The translations under genes and the position numbers were made by a program. Positions 34,756 to 44,596 of a DNA stretch of 64,000 nucleotides are shown piece after piece (within the stretch, counting starts at the first letter, position 1; each line of letters starts with the position of its first letter). The DNA lies in contig NZ_CP120361.1 in the NCBI RefSeq assembly GCF_029457495.1, positions 2,062,001 to 2,126,000 of the forward strand, given 5' to 3'. This stretch comes from Chelativorans sp. AA-79. GTDB taxonomy: Bacteria; Pseudomonadota; Alphaproteobacteria; Rhizobiales; Rhizobiaceae. The notes below the pieces were generated by a model. The model was not told the DNA's origin, did no database searches, and saw only the letters and a list, made by a program, of their open reading frames with translations.

Positions 34756-36813
34756 ATGGCTTCATCCTCATCGGCGGTCGATCTTTCGACCGGCCCACTC
34801 AGCGCCTGGTCCGGCCCTCTGGGCCTGCCGGAATTCGACCGCATCGAGGATTCGGCCTTTGCACCGGCCTTCGACGCCGCACTTGCCGCGCACGAGGCCG
34901 AGATCGTGGCCATCGCAGGCAACGGAGAGGAGCCGACCATCGCCAACACGTTGGCCGCGCTGGAACTTTCCGGCAAACCGCTGTCTCGGGTTTCGGCCAT
35001 CTTCTGGTGCCGCGCGGGCGCGCACACGAACGAGGAGATCCAGAGGCTGGAGCGCGAGATCTCGCCGCGCATGGCCCGCCACTATTCGCGCCTCTTCATG
35101 AACGAGGCGCTTTTCGGGCGCATCGACGCGCTCCATGCGAAACGGGGCGCGCTGGGCCTCGACAAGGAAACGGCGCGGGTTCTGGAAAAGACGTGGAAGC
35201 GCTTCGTTCATGGCGGCGCCAAGCTCGATGCGGCGGGCAAGGCGCGGCTGGCTGAGATCAACGAGCGGCTCGCCGAGCTTGGCGCCCGCTTCGGCCAGAA
35301 CGTGCTTTCCGACGAGAGCAAATGGGCGCTCTTCCTCGATGAGGGCGATCTCGGCGGGCTGCCCGCGTCCCTCAGAAGCGCCATGGCGGAAGCGGCCGAA
35401 ACGCGCGGACAGCCGGGGCGCTACGCCGTCACCCTCTCGCGCTCGATCGCCGAGCCTTTCCTCTCCTTCTCTTCCCGCCGCGACCTGCGCGAAACGGTGC
35501 TGGAGGCTTTCGTGCGCCGCGGCGGAAACCCGAACGACGCGAACAACACGGGAATTGTGCGCGAGACACTGAAGCTGCGTGCGGAGAAGGCGAAGCTGCT
35601 CGGCTATGACAGCTATGCCGCCTATAAGCTCGACGACACGATGGCGAAAACGCCGGACGCGGTGATGAAGCTACTCGAGCCCGTGTGGGAGAAGGCGCGG
35701 GAAAAGGCGGCGGCCGACGAGAAGGAGTTGCAGCGCCTCGCCACGGCCGAGGGGCACAACCATGCAATCGCCGCCTGGGACTGGCGGTATTATTCCGAAA
35801 AGCTGCGCGCCGAGCGCTTCGCGCTGGAGGACGGCGCGCTCGAACCCTATCTCGCCCTGGAGAACGTGATCGCCGCTGCCTTCGACGTGGCGGGACGCCT
35901 CTTCGGCCTCACCTTCGAGGAGCAGAAGGGCGTGCCCGCTTGGCACGAGGATGTGCGCGTCTTCAAGGTGAGGAATCACGACGGGTCGGAGCGCGGCGTC
36001 TTCCTCGCGGATTATTTCAACCGCTCGTCGAAGCGCTCCGGCGCATGGATGAGTTCGTTACGGTCGGGATATAGGCTCGGCGAAGGGCAGAAGCCGATCA
36101 TCTACAATGTGATGAACTTCGCCAAGCCGCCCAGGGGCAAGCCGGCGCTGCTCTCGGCCGACGATGCGCGCACGCTCTTCCACGAATTCGGCCACGCGCT
36201 GCACGGCCTCCTTTCCGATGTCACCTGGCCCTCCATCGCCGGAACGGCCGTGGCACGCGATTTCGTGGAGCTTCCATCGCAGCTCTTCGAGCACTGGTTC
36301 GGCGTGCCGCAGGTGCTTGCCGAGCACGCACGCCATGTGGAAACCGGCGAGCCGATGCCGGCGGAGCTCCTGGAGAAGATCAGGGCCGCGCGCAATTTCG
36401 GCGCCGGCTTCGCAACGGTCGAGTTCACCGCGTCAGCGCTCGTCGACATGGCCTTCCATGCGAGCGGAGAAGCGCCGGAAGAGCCGCTGCGCTTCGAGGC
36501 CGAGGTGCTGGAGAAACTGAGCAAACCCGCGGCCATCCCGATGCGCCACGCCACGCCGCATTTCCTCCACGTCTTCTCGGGAGACGGCTATTCGGCGGGC
36601 TATTATTCCTATCTCTGGTCGGAGGTGCTCGACGCCGATGCTTTCCGCGCCTTCGAGGAAGCAGGCGATCCGTTCGATCCCGAGACCGCGGAGAAGCTGC
36701 GCCGATTCATCTATTCCAGCGGCGGCTCGGCCGATCCGGAAGAGCTGTACAAGGCGTTTCGTGGCCGGCTGCCCAGTCCCGACGCCATGATGGAGAAGAA
36801 AGGGCTGGTCTGA
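34756..36813 (+). CDS. dcp: M3-family metallopeptidase (peptidyl-dipeptidase Dcp type)
   Basis: 685-residue zinc peptidase that removes C-terminal dipeptides or cuts short peptides in the cytoplasm. The zinc site is H-E-F-G-H-A-L-H-G near residue 476, with the third ligand in D-F-V-E-L-P-S-Q about 26 residues later. The M3 fold is otherwise full length, with a Y-x-Y segment (Y-S-A-G-Y-Y-S-Y-L-W) near 615. ATG 34756 has GAGG about 8 bases upstream. It could degrade peptides released by wall recycling, but it is a separate unit. Confidence 0.94.
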   Translation: MASSSSAVDLSTGPLSAWSGPLGLPEFDRIEDSAFAPAFDAALAAHEAEIVAIAGNGEEPTIANTLAALELSGKPLSRVSAIFWCRAGAHTNEEIQRLEREISPRMARHYSRLFMNEALFGRIDALHAKRGALGLDKETARVLEKTWKRFVHGGAKLDAAGKARLAEINERLAELGARFGQNVLSDESKWALFLDEGDLGGLPASLRSAMAEAAETRGQPGRYAVTLSRSIAEPFLSFSSRRDLRETVLEAFVRRGGNPNDANNTGIVRETLKLRAEKAKLLGYDSYAAYKLDDTMAKTPDAVMKLLEPVWEKAREKAAADEKELQRLATAEGHNHAIAAWDWRYYSEKLRAERFALEDGALEPYLALENVIAAAFDVAGRLFGLTFEEQKGVPAWHEDVRVFKVRNHDGSERGVFLADYFNRSSKRSGAWMSSLRSGYRLGEGQKPIIYNVMNFAKPPRGKPALLSADDARTLFHEFGHALHGLLSDVTWPSIAGTAVARDFVELPSQLFEHWFGVPQVLAEHARHVETGEPMPAELLEKIRAARNFGAGFATVEFTASALVDMAFHASGEAPEEPLRFEAEVLEKLSKPAAIPMRHATPHFLHVFSGDGYSAGYYSYLWSEVLDADAFRAFEEAGDPFDPETAEKLRRFIYSSGGSADPEELYKAFRGRLPSPDAMMEKKGLV

Positions 36814-36869
36814 ACGCAAGGCGTGGTGCAATGGACAGGGGAGCCGGCGGCGGGATCGGTCAATGTCAG

Positions 36870-36900
36870 CCCGCCCGGAGTGCACCGAGCGGAGGGCGGG
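36870..36900. terminator. Stem-loop after dcp
   Basis: CCCGCCC (36870-36876) pairs with GGGCGGG (36894-36900) around a 17-base loop, 57 bases after the dcp stop. No T-run follows, so termination here is only possible. Confidence 0.35.
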
Positions 36901-37070
36901 TCAATGGAGGCTCCTTCTTCACGGCGTTGTCGAATGCGCAGACAAGCCTGCGCTCGTGGCCGATTGGCCGGTCGCCGTGCTTGGCGAGAGTTAGCCGCTT
37001 TCACCGGTGCCTTCGGCCCCTGAATTCGCAACCCCGTTAATTGACAAAAATACACTTCTAGCCAAGACTG

Positions 37071-37085
37071 TTGCGCTTTCTGCAA
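37071..37085 (+). promoter_or_regulatory. LysR-type box before the LysR gene
   Basis: TTGCGCTTTCTGCAA: TTGC-N7-GCAA, which contains T-N11-A, 14 bases before the LysR ATG. A perfect TTGACA hexamer lies upstream at 37041-37046. The box matches 11 of 15 positions of one upstream of the operon at 44596. Confidence 0.5.
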
Positions 37086-37099
37086 TTGAAGAGTGCCTC

Positions 37100-38029
37100 A
37101 TGAACCTTCGCAGCCTCATCCTGTTTCGGCACATTGTCGTGACGGGATCGCTTTCGGAGGCGGCGAACCGGCTGAATCTCTCTCCATCGGCGGCGAGCAG
37201 GCTTCTCGCTCAACTCGAAGGACAGCTTTCGCTCGCGCTATTTTCGCGTTCACGCCGCAACCTCAAGCTCACCGAGGACGGCGCACTCTTCTACCGGCAG
37301 ATATCCAACACGCTGAACGGGCTCGACGAGATCCCACTCATTGCGCAGGACATTCGGCGCAGGGCACGCGACTGGCTGTCCGTCGTGACGGCGGCACCGC
37401 TCGCCAGCGCGCTGGTCGTTCCGGCAATCGCGCGGCTGCGCCGGTCGGGCCTCGATTTTCAATGCACCCTGCACATCGAGAGCCGGTTCGAGATCGAGAG
37501 CAAGGTGGCGGCGCGCGGCTACAATCTCGGCTTCATCTCGCTTCCGGTCGAAAACGAGATCATTCCGCTGGACATCATGCCGCTGCTGCGCGCGCGGCTC
37601 TCCGTGCTGATGCCGGGTGCGCACCGGCTGGCGGCCAGGCCGGAAATCACCCTTTCCGAGCTCGCAAAGGAGAACCTGGTGACGCTGGCGCTCGGCCAGC
37701 GCTGGCGCACGCGGCTCGACGAGGTGATGGGCGGGGCGGGGCTCAAGCCGCGCATCGCCTTCGAGACCGGTTCGACCCTCGTGACCGTCGAGATGGTCCG
37801 ACAGGGCCTCGGGCTCACGCTGATCGACCCGGTCTGCATGCCCTTCGCTGCCAGGGACGGAATGGTCGTGCGACCGCTCGAAGGCGACCACTGGACGACC
37901 TATGCAAGCGTCCACGCAAAAGGGCCGCGGGCGGAATTGTCGGAGGTTTTCCTCGACGCGCTGAGCGCCCATCTGGACGATCAGCGCGCCGCGCATCCCG
38001 AGATCGCGGAGACGCTCTACCTGATTTAG
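37100..38029 (+). CDS. LysR-family regulator
   Basis: 309 residues. N-terminal winged helix: L-F-R-H-I-V-V-T-G-S-L-S-E-A-A-N-R-L-N-L-S-P-S-A-A-S-R, L-F-S-R-S-R-R-N-L-K-L-T at residue 50. The periplasmic-binding-like effector domain follows. ATG 37100 gives a standard LysR start; a longer frame from 37007 spans the promoter. Its stop overlaps the tail of the convergent lyase gene by 4 bases. It probably controls the importer-lyase operon that starts 7.5 kb away at 44596. Confidence 0.92.
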   Translation: MNLRSLILFRHIVVTGSLSEAANRLNLSPSAASRLLAQLEGQLSLALFSRSRRNLKLTEDGALFYRQISNTLNGLDEIPLIAQDIRRRARDWLSVVTAAPLASALVVPAIARLRRSGLDFQCTLHIESRFEIESKVAARGYNLGFISLPVENEIIPLDIMPLLRARLSVLMPGAHRLAARPEITLSELAKENLVTLALGQRWRTRLDEVMGGAGLKPRIAFETGSTLVTVEMVRQGLGLTLIDPVCMPFAARDGMVVRPLEGDHWTTYASVHAKGPRAELSEVFLDALSAHLDDQRAAHPEIAETLYLI

Positions 38030-39366
38030 GCCGCGGCAAGCACGCGCGCGAGCCGCCTCGCCATCTCCGCTGCCTCGCAGGCGATGCGCGCGCTGTCTCC
38101 GCAGTAGCCGGCGGGGTCGAGGGTCGCGCGAATCTCACCGGGTTGCATGTACGCGCCGATCGCCTCGTCGGCAGCCAGCGCTCCGGCGATGTCGTGTGGA
38201 TCCTGCAGGCGGCCGTCGAGCGCGTGATGGATCAGGTCGTGCGCGGCCGCGCGGCCGGTCTTCGGTGCCAACAGCATCATTAACTTCTCGGTGGCGATGG
38301 CGCCGCCACTTATCCGCGCGTTTTCCGCCATGCGCTCGGCGTCGACCGCGATGCGCGACAGAAGCCGGTCGAGATTCTCGGCCAGTGTCCAGGCGAGCGG
38401 TATGGCGCGGTCGAGCACCGAGCTCAGGAGCTGGTTGACCGCCGCGTCGCCTTCATGGCTCGACCGTCCGGTCTCCAGTGCCGTGCCCGCAAGCCCTCGC
38501 AGTTCGGCGGCCTCGGCAAGGACCTTCATCACGAATTTCGGATTGACCTTGTGCGGCATGGTCGACGAACCTACCGTTCCGGAATCGAGCTTCTCGAAGA
38601 CTTCGCCGATTTCCTGCGTCATCAGAAGATAAAGTTCGGAGGCGATCCGCTCGATCGTCATGGCCAACAGGGAAAGCTGCACGACATAATCGGCGAAGAG
38701 GTCGTTGACGGCACGGCCCGGCACCAGCAATTCGCGCAAGCCCAAGCGGGCGGCGAGCCTGCGATTGATCTCGCGGCCCTGGGCACCGAAAGCGTGCATC
38801 GCGCCGACGGCGCCGCCGAAAGGCAGTGCGAAGAGCCGTTCCCCGCCGCCGTCAAGGCGTTCGGCCGCGCGGGCCATTTCCTCGATCCAGCCCGCCACCT
38901 TGAAGCCGAAGGTGATGGGAACCGCATGCTGCCGATTGGTCCGACCGACCGTCAGCGTGTCCGCGTTCTCGGAGGCGAGTCCCGCCAGCATGTCGAGCGA
39001 GGTCGACAGCGCCTGTCTTATGGCGCGGTCGGCCTCGCGGATCAGCAGGATGCGCCCTGTCTGCATCACGTTTTGCGTCGTCGCGCCCCAGTGGACGTAG
39101 CTGCCAGCCTCGCCGGCAGCCTTGCCGAGAAGACGCGTGAGCGACAGGATCGGCGCCATGGTACGGCGAATGTCGGCTTCCAGAGCCTCGACGCCGATCT
39201 GCTCGAGGACGGCGGCGGCGCGAATGTCTTTCGCCGCCCAGTCGGGGATGATGCCAAGCTCGGCCTGCGTTTCCGCAAGGGCAGCCTCGATGTCGAGCCA
39301 CGACTGCCAGAGCGTCTCGCGCGAGAAGAGTGTCAGGGGCGTCAGGCCCGGGGCGAGCACATTCAT
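38026..39366 (-). CDS. Aspartase/fumarase-superfamily lyase (PurB/CMLE-like)
   Basis: 446 residues. The superfamily signature G-S-S-T-M-P-H-K-V-N-P-K near residue 262 contains the flexible-loop catalytic Ser. H-W-G-A-T-T-Q-N near residue 92 and T-N-R-Q-H-A-V-P-I-T near 143 are the other conserved blocks. It looks closest to 3-carboxy-cis,cis-muconate cycloisomerase and adenylosuccinate lyase types, but the pathway neighbours of either are absent. As the last gene of a five-gene importer operon it probably splits the imported compound by elimination, for example an N-substituted aspartate. Its start overlaps the ATPase gene by 4 bases. Confidence 0.88.
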   Translation of the reverse strand: MNVLAPGLTPLTLFSRETLWQSWLDIEAALAETQAELGIIPDWAAKDIRAAAVLEQIGVEALEADIRRTMAPILSLTRLLGKAAGEAGSYVHWGATTQNVMQTGRILLIREADRAIRQALSTSLDMLAGLASENADTLTVGRTNRQHAVPITFGFKVAGWIEEMARAAERLDGGGERLFALPFGGAVGAMHAFGAQGREINRRLAARLGLRELLVPGRAVNDLFADYVVQLSLLAMTIERIASELYLLMTQEIGEVFEKLDSGTVGSSTMPHKVNPKFVMKVLAEAAELRGLAGTALETGRSSHEGDAAVNQLLSSVLDRAIPLAWTLAENLDRLLSRIAVDAERMAENARISGGAIATEKLMMLLAPKTGRAAAHDLIHHALDGRLQDPHDIAGALAADEAIGAYMQPGEIRATLDPAGYCGDSARIACEAAEMARRLARVLAAA

Positions 39367-41189
39367 TGCGCGACCTCCAACTGAAGGGGATTTGCCTCGA
39401 ACCGCGGCGCGGCGGCCAAAAGCCGTCGAGTGTAGTCGTTTTCCGGTGCGGTGAGTACGCGCAATGCCGGCCCCTCCTCAACGATGCGGCCTTGCAACAT
39501 GACCGCCACACGGTCGGCTACCTGATGCACGACAGCCATATCGTGGGTGATGATGAGGCAGGTCAGGCCCATTTGGGCGCGCAGATCGTCGATCAGATTC
39601 AGGATCTGGGCCTGGACGGAAACGTCCAGCGCCGATGTCGGCTCGTCGCAGATCAGTGCTTCGGGCCGGGTGACGAGCGCACGGGCGATCGCGACCCTCT
39701 GGCGCTGCCCGCCGGAAAGCTGCGAGGGATAGGCGTGGAGGAGCCGCTTCGGCAGGCGGACGAGGTCCATGGCTTCCGCAACGGCCTCATCGCGCGCCGC
39801 GGCGTCCCGCTCGCCGCGCAGCCGGAGCGGACGGGCGATGATCTCCGACAGGCGGCGGCGCGGATTGAGCGAGGAATAGGGGTCCTGGAAGACCGGCTGG
39901 ACGAAGCTCGCCCTCTCGGTCGGCGACAGTTCGGCCACCGGGCGGCCGAGCATCATGACCCCGCCGGAAGCCGGTTGTGCAAGGCCGAGCAGGATACGGG
40001 CGAGGGTGGACTTGCCCGATCCGCTCTCGCCGATCAGGGCGAGCGTCTCGCCGCGGCGCAGCTCCAGCGACACGCGGTCGAGCGCCGTAATGTAGCGCTT
40101 CGGCGCGAACAGCGCCTTGCGGACGGTGAAGACCTGGGTCACATCCTTTGCGGCGATGACGATGTCGGCGTCTTCTGCCGCGCCAGATCCATGCAACGGG
40201 TCCGTGCCGCGGCTCGTCTTCGGTGGTGCCTTCAGGACGCATCGCCATGTGTGGTCGCGCGAGCCCGTGCGTGACGGCGGCGGTGCCACGGTGCACTCCT
40301 CCCGGCGGTGCTCGCAGCGCGGCGCGAAAACGCAGGCTCTCGGCAAACGCATCAGCGAGGGCACGGTTCCCGGAATGGAAGCAAGGCGCGAAGGCGTGCC
40401 GCCAAGCTGCGGGATGGCGTGCAGCAGTGCCTGCGTATAGGGATGCGCCGGTGCTTGCAGGACGTCGCCGGCCAAGCCCTGTTCGACCATCTCGCCGCCA
40501 TACATGACGGCCACCGTGTCGGTGCGCTCGGCAACCACCGCGAGGTCGTGCGAGATCAGGATCATCGCCATCTCGCGTTCGCGCCGAAGACCGTCGAGCA
40601 GATCGAGGATTTGCGCCTGCACCGTCACGTCGAGTGCGGTGGTCGGCTCGTCGGCGATCAGGAGCTCCGGATCGAGCATCAGCGCCATGGCGATCATCAC
40701 GCGCTGGCGCTGCCCGCCCGACATCTGGTGCGGAAACTGGCCAAGGCGCATCTGCGGATCGGGAATGCCCACACGGTCGAGCAGGTCGAGCGCCTTGTTG
40801 CGCGCCTCCGACGTGGAGAGAAGCCCGCGGGAGACGGCCGCTTCGGTCATCTGCCGGCCGATGGTGTAGACCGGGTTGAGCGAGGTCATCGGCTCCTGAA
40901 AGATCATGCCGATGCGCGGACCGGCGATCTCCCGCGTGAAGGCGGACTCCTCAAGTGACCCCAGGGCGATGCCGTCGAATTCAAGCCGGCCGGCGGTGGA
41001 GCGGGCGCCGCGCGGCAGGAGCCGCATCAGGGCAAGCGCGGTCATCGACTTGCCCGAGCCGCTTTCACCGACGATGCCGATGGACTGGCCGCGGTCGAGC
41101 GCAAGGTCGACCTCGCGCACGGCGTGCAGGGTTCCCGACGGCAGCGGCAGCGCGACCGAGAGGCCGCGGATTTCAAGAAGACGAGTCAT
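39363..41189 (-). CDS. Fused double ATPase of the lyase-linked importer (DppD-DppF type)
   Basis: 608 residues with two nucleotide-binding domains. First: G-E-S-G-S-G-K-S-M-T near residue 42, [20 protein letters not shown]. Between them lies the C-F-A-P-R-C-x7-C oligopeptide-type cysteine motif (C-V-F-A-P-R-C-E-H-R-R-E-E-C). Second: G-E-S-G-S-G-K-S-T-L, L-S-G-G-Q-R-Q-R, I-C-D-E-P-T-S-A-L-D. Overlaps both neighbours by 4 bases. Confidence 0.93.
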   Translation of the reverse strand: MTRLLEIRGLSVALPLPSGTLHAVREVDLALDRGQSIGIVGESGSGKSMTALALMRLLPRGARSTAGRLEFDGIALGSLEESAFTREIAGPRIGMIFQEPMTSLNPVYTIGRQMTEAAVSRGLLSTSEARNKALDLLDRVGIPDPQMRLGQFPHQMSGGQRQRVMIAMALMLDPELLIADEPTTALDVTVQAQILDLLDGLRREREMAMILISHDLAVVAERTDTVAVMYGGEMVEQGLAGDVLQAPAHPYTQALLHAIPQLGGTPSRLASIPGTVPSLMRLPRACVFAPRCEHRREECTVAPPPSRTGSRDHTWRCVLKAPPKTSRGTDPLHGSGAAEDADIVIAAKDVTQVFTVRKALFAPKRYITALDRVSLELRRGETLALIGESGSGKSTLARILLGLAQPASGGVMMLGRPVAELSPTERASFVQPVFQDPYSSLNPRRRLSEIIARPLRLRGERDAAARDEAVAEAMDLVRLPKRLLHAYPSQLSGGQRQRVAIARALVTRPEALICDEPTSALDVSVQAQILNLIDDLRAQMGLTCLIITHDMAVVHQVADRVAVMLQGRIVEEGPALRVLTAPENDYTRRLLAAAPRFEANPLQLEVAQ

Positions 41190-42103
41190 CCGTTGCGGCC
41201 CTCCGGCGAGGTGATGTCGCGCAGCCCGTCACCCATCAGATTGGCGCCGATCACCAGCAGGAACAGGCAGATGCCGGGCAGGACGACGAGCCAGGGGCGG
41301 TAGAACATCGCCTGCTTGCCTTCGGCGATCATCAATCCCCAGGACGGGGTCGGCGGCTGGATGCCCACACCGAGGAAGGACAGGCTCGCTTCCGCGAGGA
41401 TGGCGATGCCGAGCTCGAAGGTGAAGATCACGATGATCTGCGAGGCCAGGTTCGGCAGGATCTCGTGCCAGATGATCTGGCGTGACCCGGCGCCCGAGGC
41501 GGCTGCCGCCGCAACGAAATCGAGGCTGCGTATCCGCTGTGTCGCCGATCGTGTGACAACCAGATAATAGGTCCAGTGCAGAACGCCGACGATGCCGATC
41601 ACCACCCAGATAGACGGGCCGATGATGAAGACCAGCGCCATCGCCAGCAACAGGCCGGGCAGAGCAAGCTGAGCGGTCAAAAGGAAGCTGACGACGTGGT
41701 CGACCCAGCCGCCGAAATAGCCCGCAAGCACGCCCAGCGTGACGCCGATCAGAAGGCCGATGGTCGCGGCACCAAGGCCGATCGTGATCGACACGCGCGT
41801 GCCGTAGATCAGGCGGCTCAGATAGTCGCGCCCATTCTGGTCCGTGCCGAGCAGGTGGTCCCAGGTGCCGCCTTCGGACCAGACGGGTGGCAGCATGCGT
41901 GTCGAGAGCGATTGCTGGAAGGGATCGTGAGGCGCGAGCATCGGCGCGAAAATCGCAACGAAGACGATCAGCGCGATCAGCCCGGCACCGATCAGAAAAC
42001 CGGTATGCCCGGCCATGCGCCGGCGGATGATCTCGCCGGGCGTGAGCGCCTCGGGTTCGCTGTCGGCCTCGACGGCGGCGAAGGTGATGTCGGTGTCGCT
42101 CAT
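41186..42103 (-). CDS. Importer permease, DppC type (lyase-linked)
   Basis: 305 residues. The cytoplasmic N-terminal segment is followed by about six membrane helices. DppC motif L-L-G-T-D-Q-N-G-R-D-Y-L near residue 88 and C-terminal E-A-S-L-S-F-L-G-V-G-I-Q-P-P. ATG 42103 lies in the upstream permease's stop (4-base overlap); a longer frame to 42775 is only a shadow of that gene. Confidence 0.92.
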   Translation of the reverse strand: MSDTDITFAAVEADSEPEALTPGEIIRRRMAGHTGFLIGAGLIALIVFVAIFAPMLAPHDPFQQSLSTRMLPPVWSEGGTWDHLLGTDQNGRDYLSRLIYGTRVSITIGLGAATIGLLIGVTLGVLAGYFGGWVDHVVSFLLTAQLALPGLLLAMALVFIIGPSIWVVIGIVGVLHWTYYLVVTRSATQRIRSLDFVAAAAASGAGSRQIIWHEILPNLASQIIVIFTFELGIAILAEASLSFLGVGIQPPTPSWGLMIAEGKQAMFYRPWLVVLPGICLFLLVIGANLMGDGLRDITSPEGRNG

Positions 42104-43017
42104 CCGATGCGGATCCTCGGGTCGAGCGCCGCATTCAGAATGTCGGCAAGCAGGTTCATGGCAACGAACACGATCGCGAAGACGAAGATCAGCATCTGCA
42201 CGGTCGGGATATCGGCGCCGAGGATCGATTCCAGCGCCAGCCGGCCGAGCCCGTTGATCGCGAAGATGCTCTCCGTGATGACCGAGCCGCCGAATTTCTG
42301 GCCCAGCTGAACGGCGAGAACGGAGATGACGGGCAGCAGCGCATTGCGCAGCGCGTGGCGGTGCAGGAGTTGCCAGCCGCGGAAGCCCTTGGCGCGGGCG
42401 GTGCGGATATAGTCCGCGCCCATCACCTCGATCAGGCCGGTGCGGGTGAGCCGCATCACGGCGGGAACGGAGGAGGCGCCGAGAACGAAGGCGGGCAGGA
42501 CGTAGTGCCGCCAGCTGTCGTCGCCCGAGACGGGGAATATCGGGATGGTCACGGCGAACAGGATGATCACGATCAGCCCGAGCCAGAAATTCGGCACCGC
42601 CTGCGCCGAGACGGCCACGCCGAGCGCGAAACGGTCGATCCAGCTGTTCGGGTTGAGCGCTGCGAGCGCGCCCAGCGGAATGGCGATCAGGATCGTGACC
42701 GCGAGCGCCGAAAGGGCCAGCGTTATCGTCTCGTCGGCGCGGTCGGCGACCAGTGCGGCCACCGGTTTGTGCCAATAGTAGCTTTCACCGAAATCACCGG
42801 TGACGACGCCGCCGAGCCAGTCGGCGTAGCGGACGGGAAGGGGACGGTCGAGGCCATAGCGCGCGCGGATGGATTCGACAACCTCGGGCGGCGCATCCTC
42901 GCCTGCGATGGCCTGTGCCGGATCGGTCGCCACGTTCAGCAGGAAGAACGTGGCGAGCGACACGGTAAAGGCGACGAGAAGGGCGAGCAGCCCCCGCATT
43001 GCGATATATCTCAGCAT
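42100..43017 (-). CDS. Importer permease, DppB type (lyase-linked)
   Basis: 305 residues, about six membrane helices. N-terminal M-L-R-Y-I-A-M-R-G-L-L-A, R-A-R-Y-G-L-D-R-P-L near residue 50, and EAA loop R-T-A-R-A-K-G-F-R-G near residue 205. It follows the binding-protein gene by 52 bases. Confidence 0.92.
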   Translation of the reverse strand: MLRYIAMRGLLALLVAFTVSLATFFLLNVATDPAQAIAGEDAPPEVVESIRARYGLDRPLPVRYADWLGGVVTGDFGESYYWHKPVAALVADRADETITLALSALAVTILIAIPLGALAALNPNSWIDRFALGVAVSAQAVPNFWLGLIVIILFAVTIPIFPVSGDDSWRHYVLPAFVLGASSVPAVMRLTRTGLIEVMGADYIRTARAKGFRGWQLLHRHALRNALLPVISVLAVQLGQKFGGSVITESIFAINGLGRLALESILGADIPTVQMLIFVFAIVFVAMNLLADILNAALDPRIRIG

Positions 43018-43069
43018 GGTCCAATCCTGCCGGAAGGGCGACGGAAGGTCTCCCGCCGCCTTGCCCGGC

Positions 43070-44596
43070 TCATTTCCAGCTCGAATTCTGAAGCCGGGGC
43101 AGGCCGTCCGGGTCGAGCGGGAAGTTCAGGTCCGGCGAGACGAGGTAGTTCGCCGAGTAGGAAAAGAGCGGCGCCCAATAGGCCTGGTCGGCAATGCGCC
43201 CGAGCGCCTCACTGTAGAGCTTCTTGCGCTCTTCCGGATCGTTGGTCCGTTCGGCCGCGAGCACCATCTCCTCGAGCTCCGCATCACCCGACAGGTTGCG
43301 GTCGGTATCGGCGAAGTGGATGCGTGCAATCGCGGCGGTGTCCGCCGTGCCGCCGGAGCCCCATGTGCCGAAATAGGCCGGGATCTCATGCTTGGCGCGC
43401 GCCTGATTCAGGCTTTCGAGCTTGACGTAGCGCAGGTCGACATCAATCCCCACCGCTTCGAGGTCCGCGGCGATCGCCTCGGCTGCGGCTTTGTCGCGAT
43501 AGGCCCAAAGTTCGAGCGGGAAGCCCTCTTCGTAACCGGCTTCGGCCAGCAGTGCGCGCGCCTTTTCCGGGTCGTACTGATAGGCGGTGACCGACTGGTC
43601 GCAGCCGAACTGGGCCGGGTGGCAGGCCGTGTGGATGGCCTCGGCGGAGCCGCCGACAAGAAACTTCGCCATCTCCGGAGTGTTGAGCGCATGATTGATC
43701 GCACGGCGGACGAGCACGTTGGTCAGCGGCCCATCCTTGTCGGTATAGCCGGCGGCATCCAGAACCAGGAAGCCGATGCGCAGGTCGGGGCCGCTCAGAT
43801 GCTCGGCCATCGGTGTCGCCCCAAGGCTCTCGGCGAGATCGAGGGGAACCTTGAACATCCAGTCGACACCGCCCGACATCAGTTCTGCCTGCTGGGTGCC
43901 GATGTCGGGAATGTTGCGCACGACGATCTTGGAGATCGCGGGCTTCTCGCCGAAATACCCGTCGAAGCGCTCGAGAACGAGTTCCGTGCCAGGCTCGAAC
44001 GACACGACCTTGTATGGGCCCGTGCCGATCAGGCGATTGGCCATCGCATCGCGGTCGACGGTGCCGCCTGCATCATAGGTGCCGGCCTTGCGCAGCATGA
44101 TGCGGGCGCCCATGTCGCGCAGCACCAGCGGATAGACCGAGGTCAGGTGAAAGCGCACCGTGTTCGGGCCGGTGACTTCCGCGTGGTCCAGCCAGCGCTC
44201 CACGACGCCCGAGGCGTTCGATTCGCTCTGCGGATTGTTGATCCAGTTGTAGGTGTAGGCGACGTCCTCAGGGGTGAGCTTCGAACCGTCGTGAAACCTG
44301 ACGTCGTCGCGCAGCGTCACGTCGAGCGTGGTGTCGTCGATGAATTCATAGCTCGTCGCCACGGACGGCTCGATCTCGGCCGTATCAGGATCGATGTTGA
44401 ACAGCGTCGCGTCCGTGAGCTGGGCAAGGATGATGTATTCGCGCTTGGTCGTGTAGTTGTAGTCGAGGTTCAAGATCTCCTCGGCCATGGCCACCCGAAG
44501 CGTGTCGTCATTCTTGCCGGCCTGGGCCGGACCGATCGCGACGGCCAGCACAATGGCGCTCGCGGCGCAAAGATCGCGCATACGAAGTTGCTGCAT
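43070..44596 (-). CDS. Periplasmic binding protein of the lyase-linked importer
   Basis: 508 residues, SBP family 5. Signal peptide of about 25 residues ending P-A-Q-A-G. The mature part has L-N-L-D-Y-N-Y-T and the family's R-F-H-D-G-S-K-L-T-P-E-D-V-A-Y-T-Y. ATG 44596 follows a GGGAGGAAAAC ribosome binding site; the frame upstream is open but not protein-like. First gene of the operon; the ligand is unknown. Confidence 0.9.
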   Translation of the reverse strand: MQQLRMRDLCAASAIVLAVAIGPAQAGKNDDTLRVAMAEEILNLDYNYTTKREYIILAQLTDATLFNIDPDTAEIEPSVATSYEFIDDTTLDVTLRDDVRFHDGSKLTPEDVAYTYNWINNPQSESNASGVVERWLDHAEVTGPNTVRFHLTSVYPLVLRDMGARIMLRKAGTYDAGGTVDRDAMANRLIGTGPYKVVSFEPGTELVLERFDGYFGEKPAISKIVVRNIPDIGTQQAELMSGGVDWMFKVPLDLAESLGATPMAEHLSGPDLRIGFLVLDAAGYTDKDGPLTNVLVRRAINHALNTPEMAKFLVGGSAEAIHTACHPAQFGCDQSVTAYQYDPEKARALLAEAGYEEGFPLELWAYRDKAAAEAIAADLEAVGIDVDLRYVKLESLNQARAKHEIPAYFGTWGSGGTADTAAIARIHFADTDRNLSGDAELEEMVLAAERTNDPEERKKLYSEALGRIADQAYWAPLFSYSANYLVSPDLNFPLDPDGLPRLQNSSWK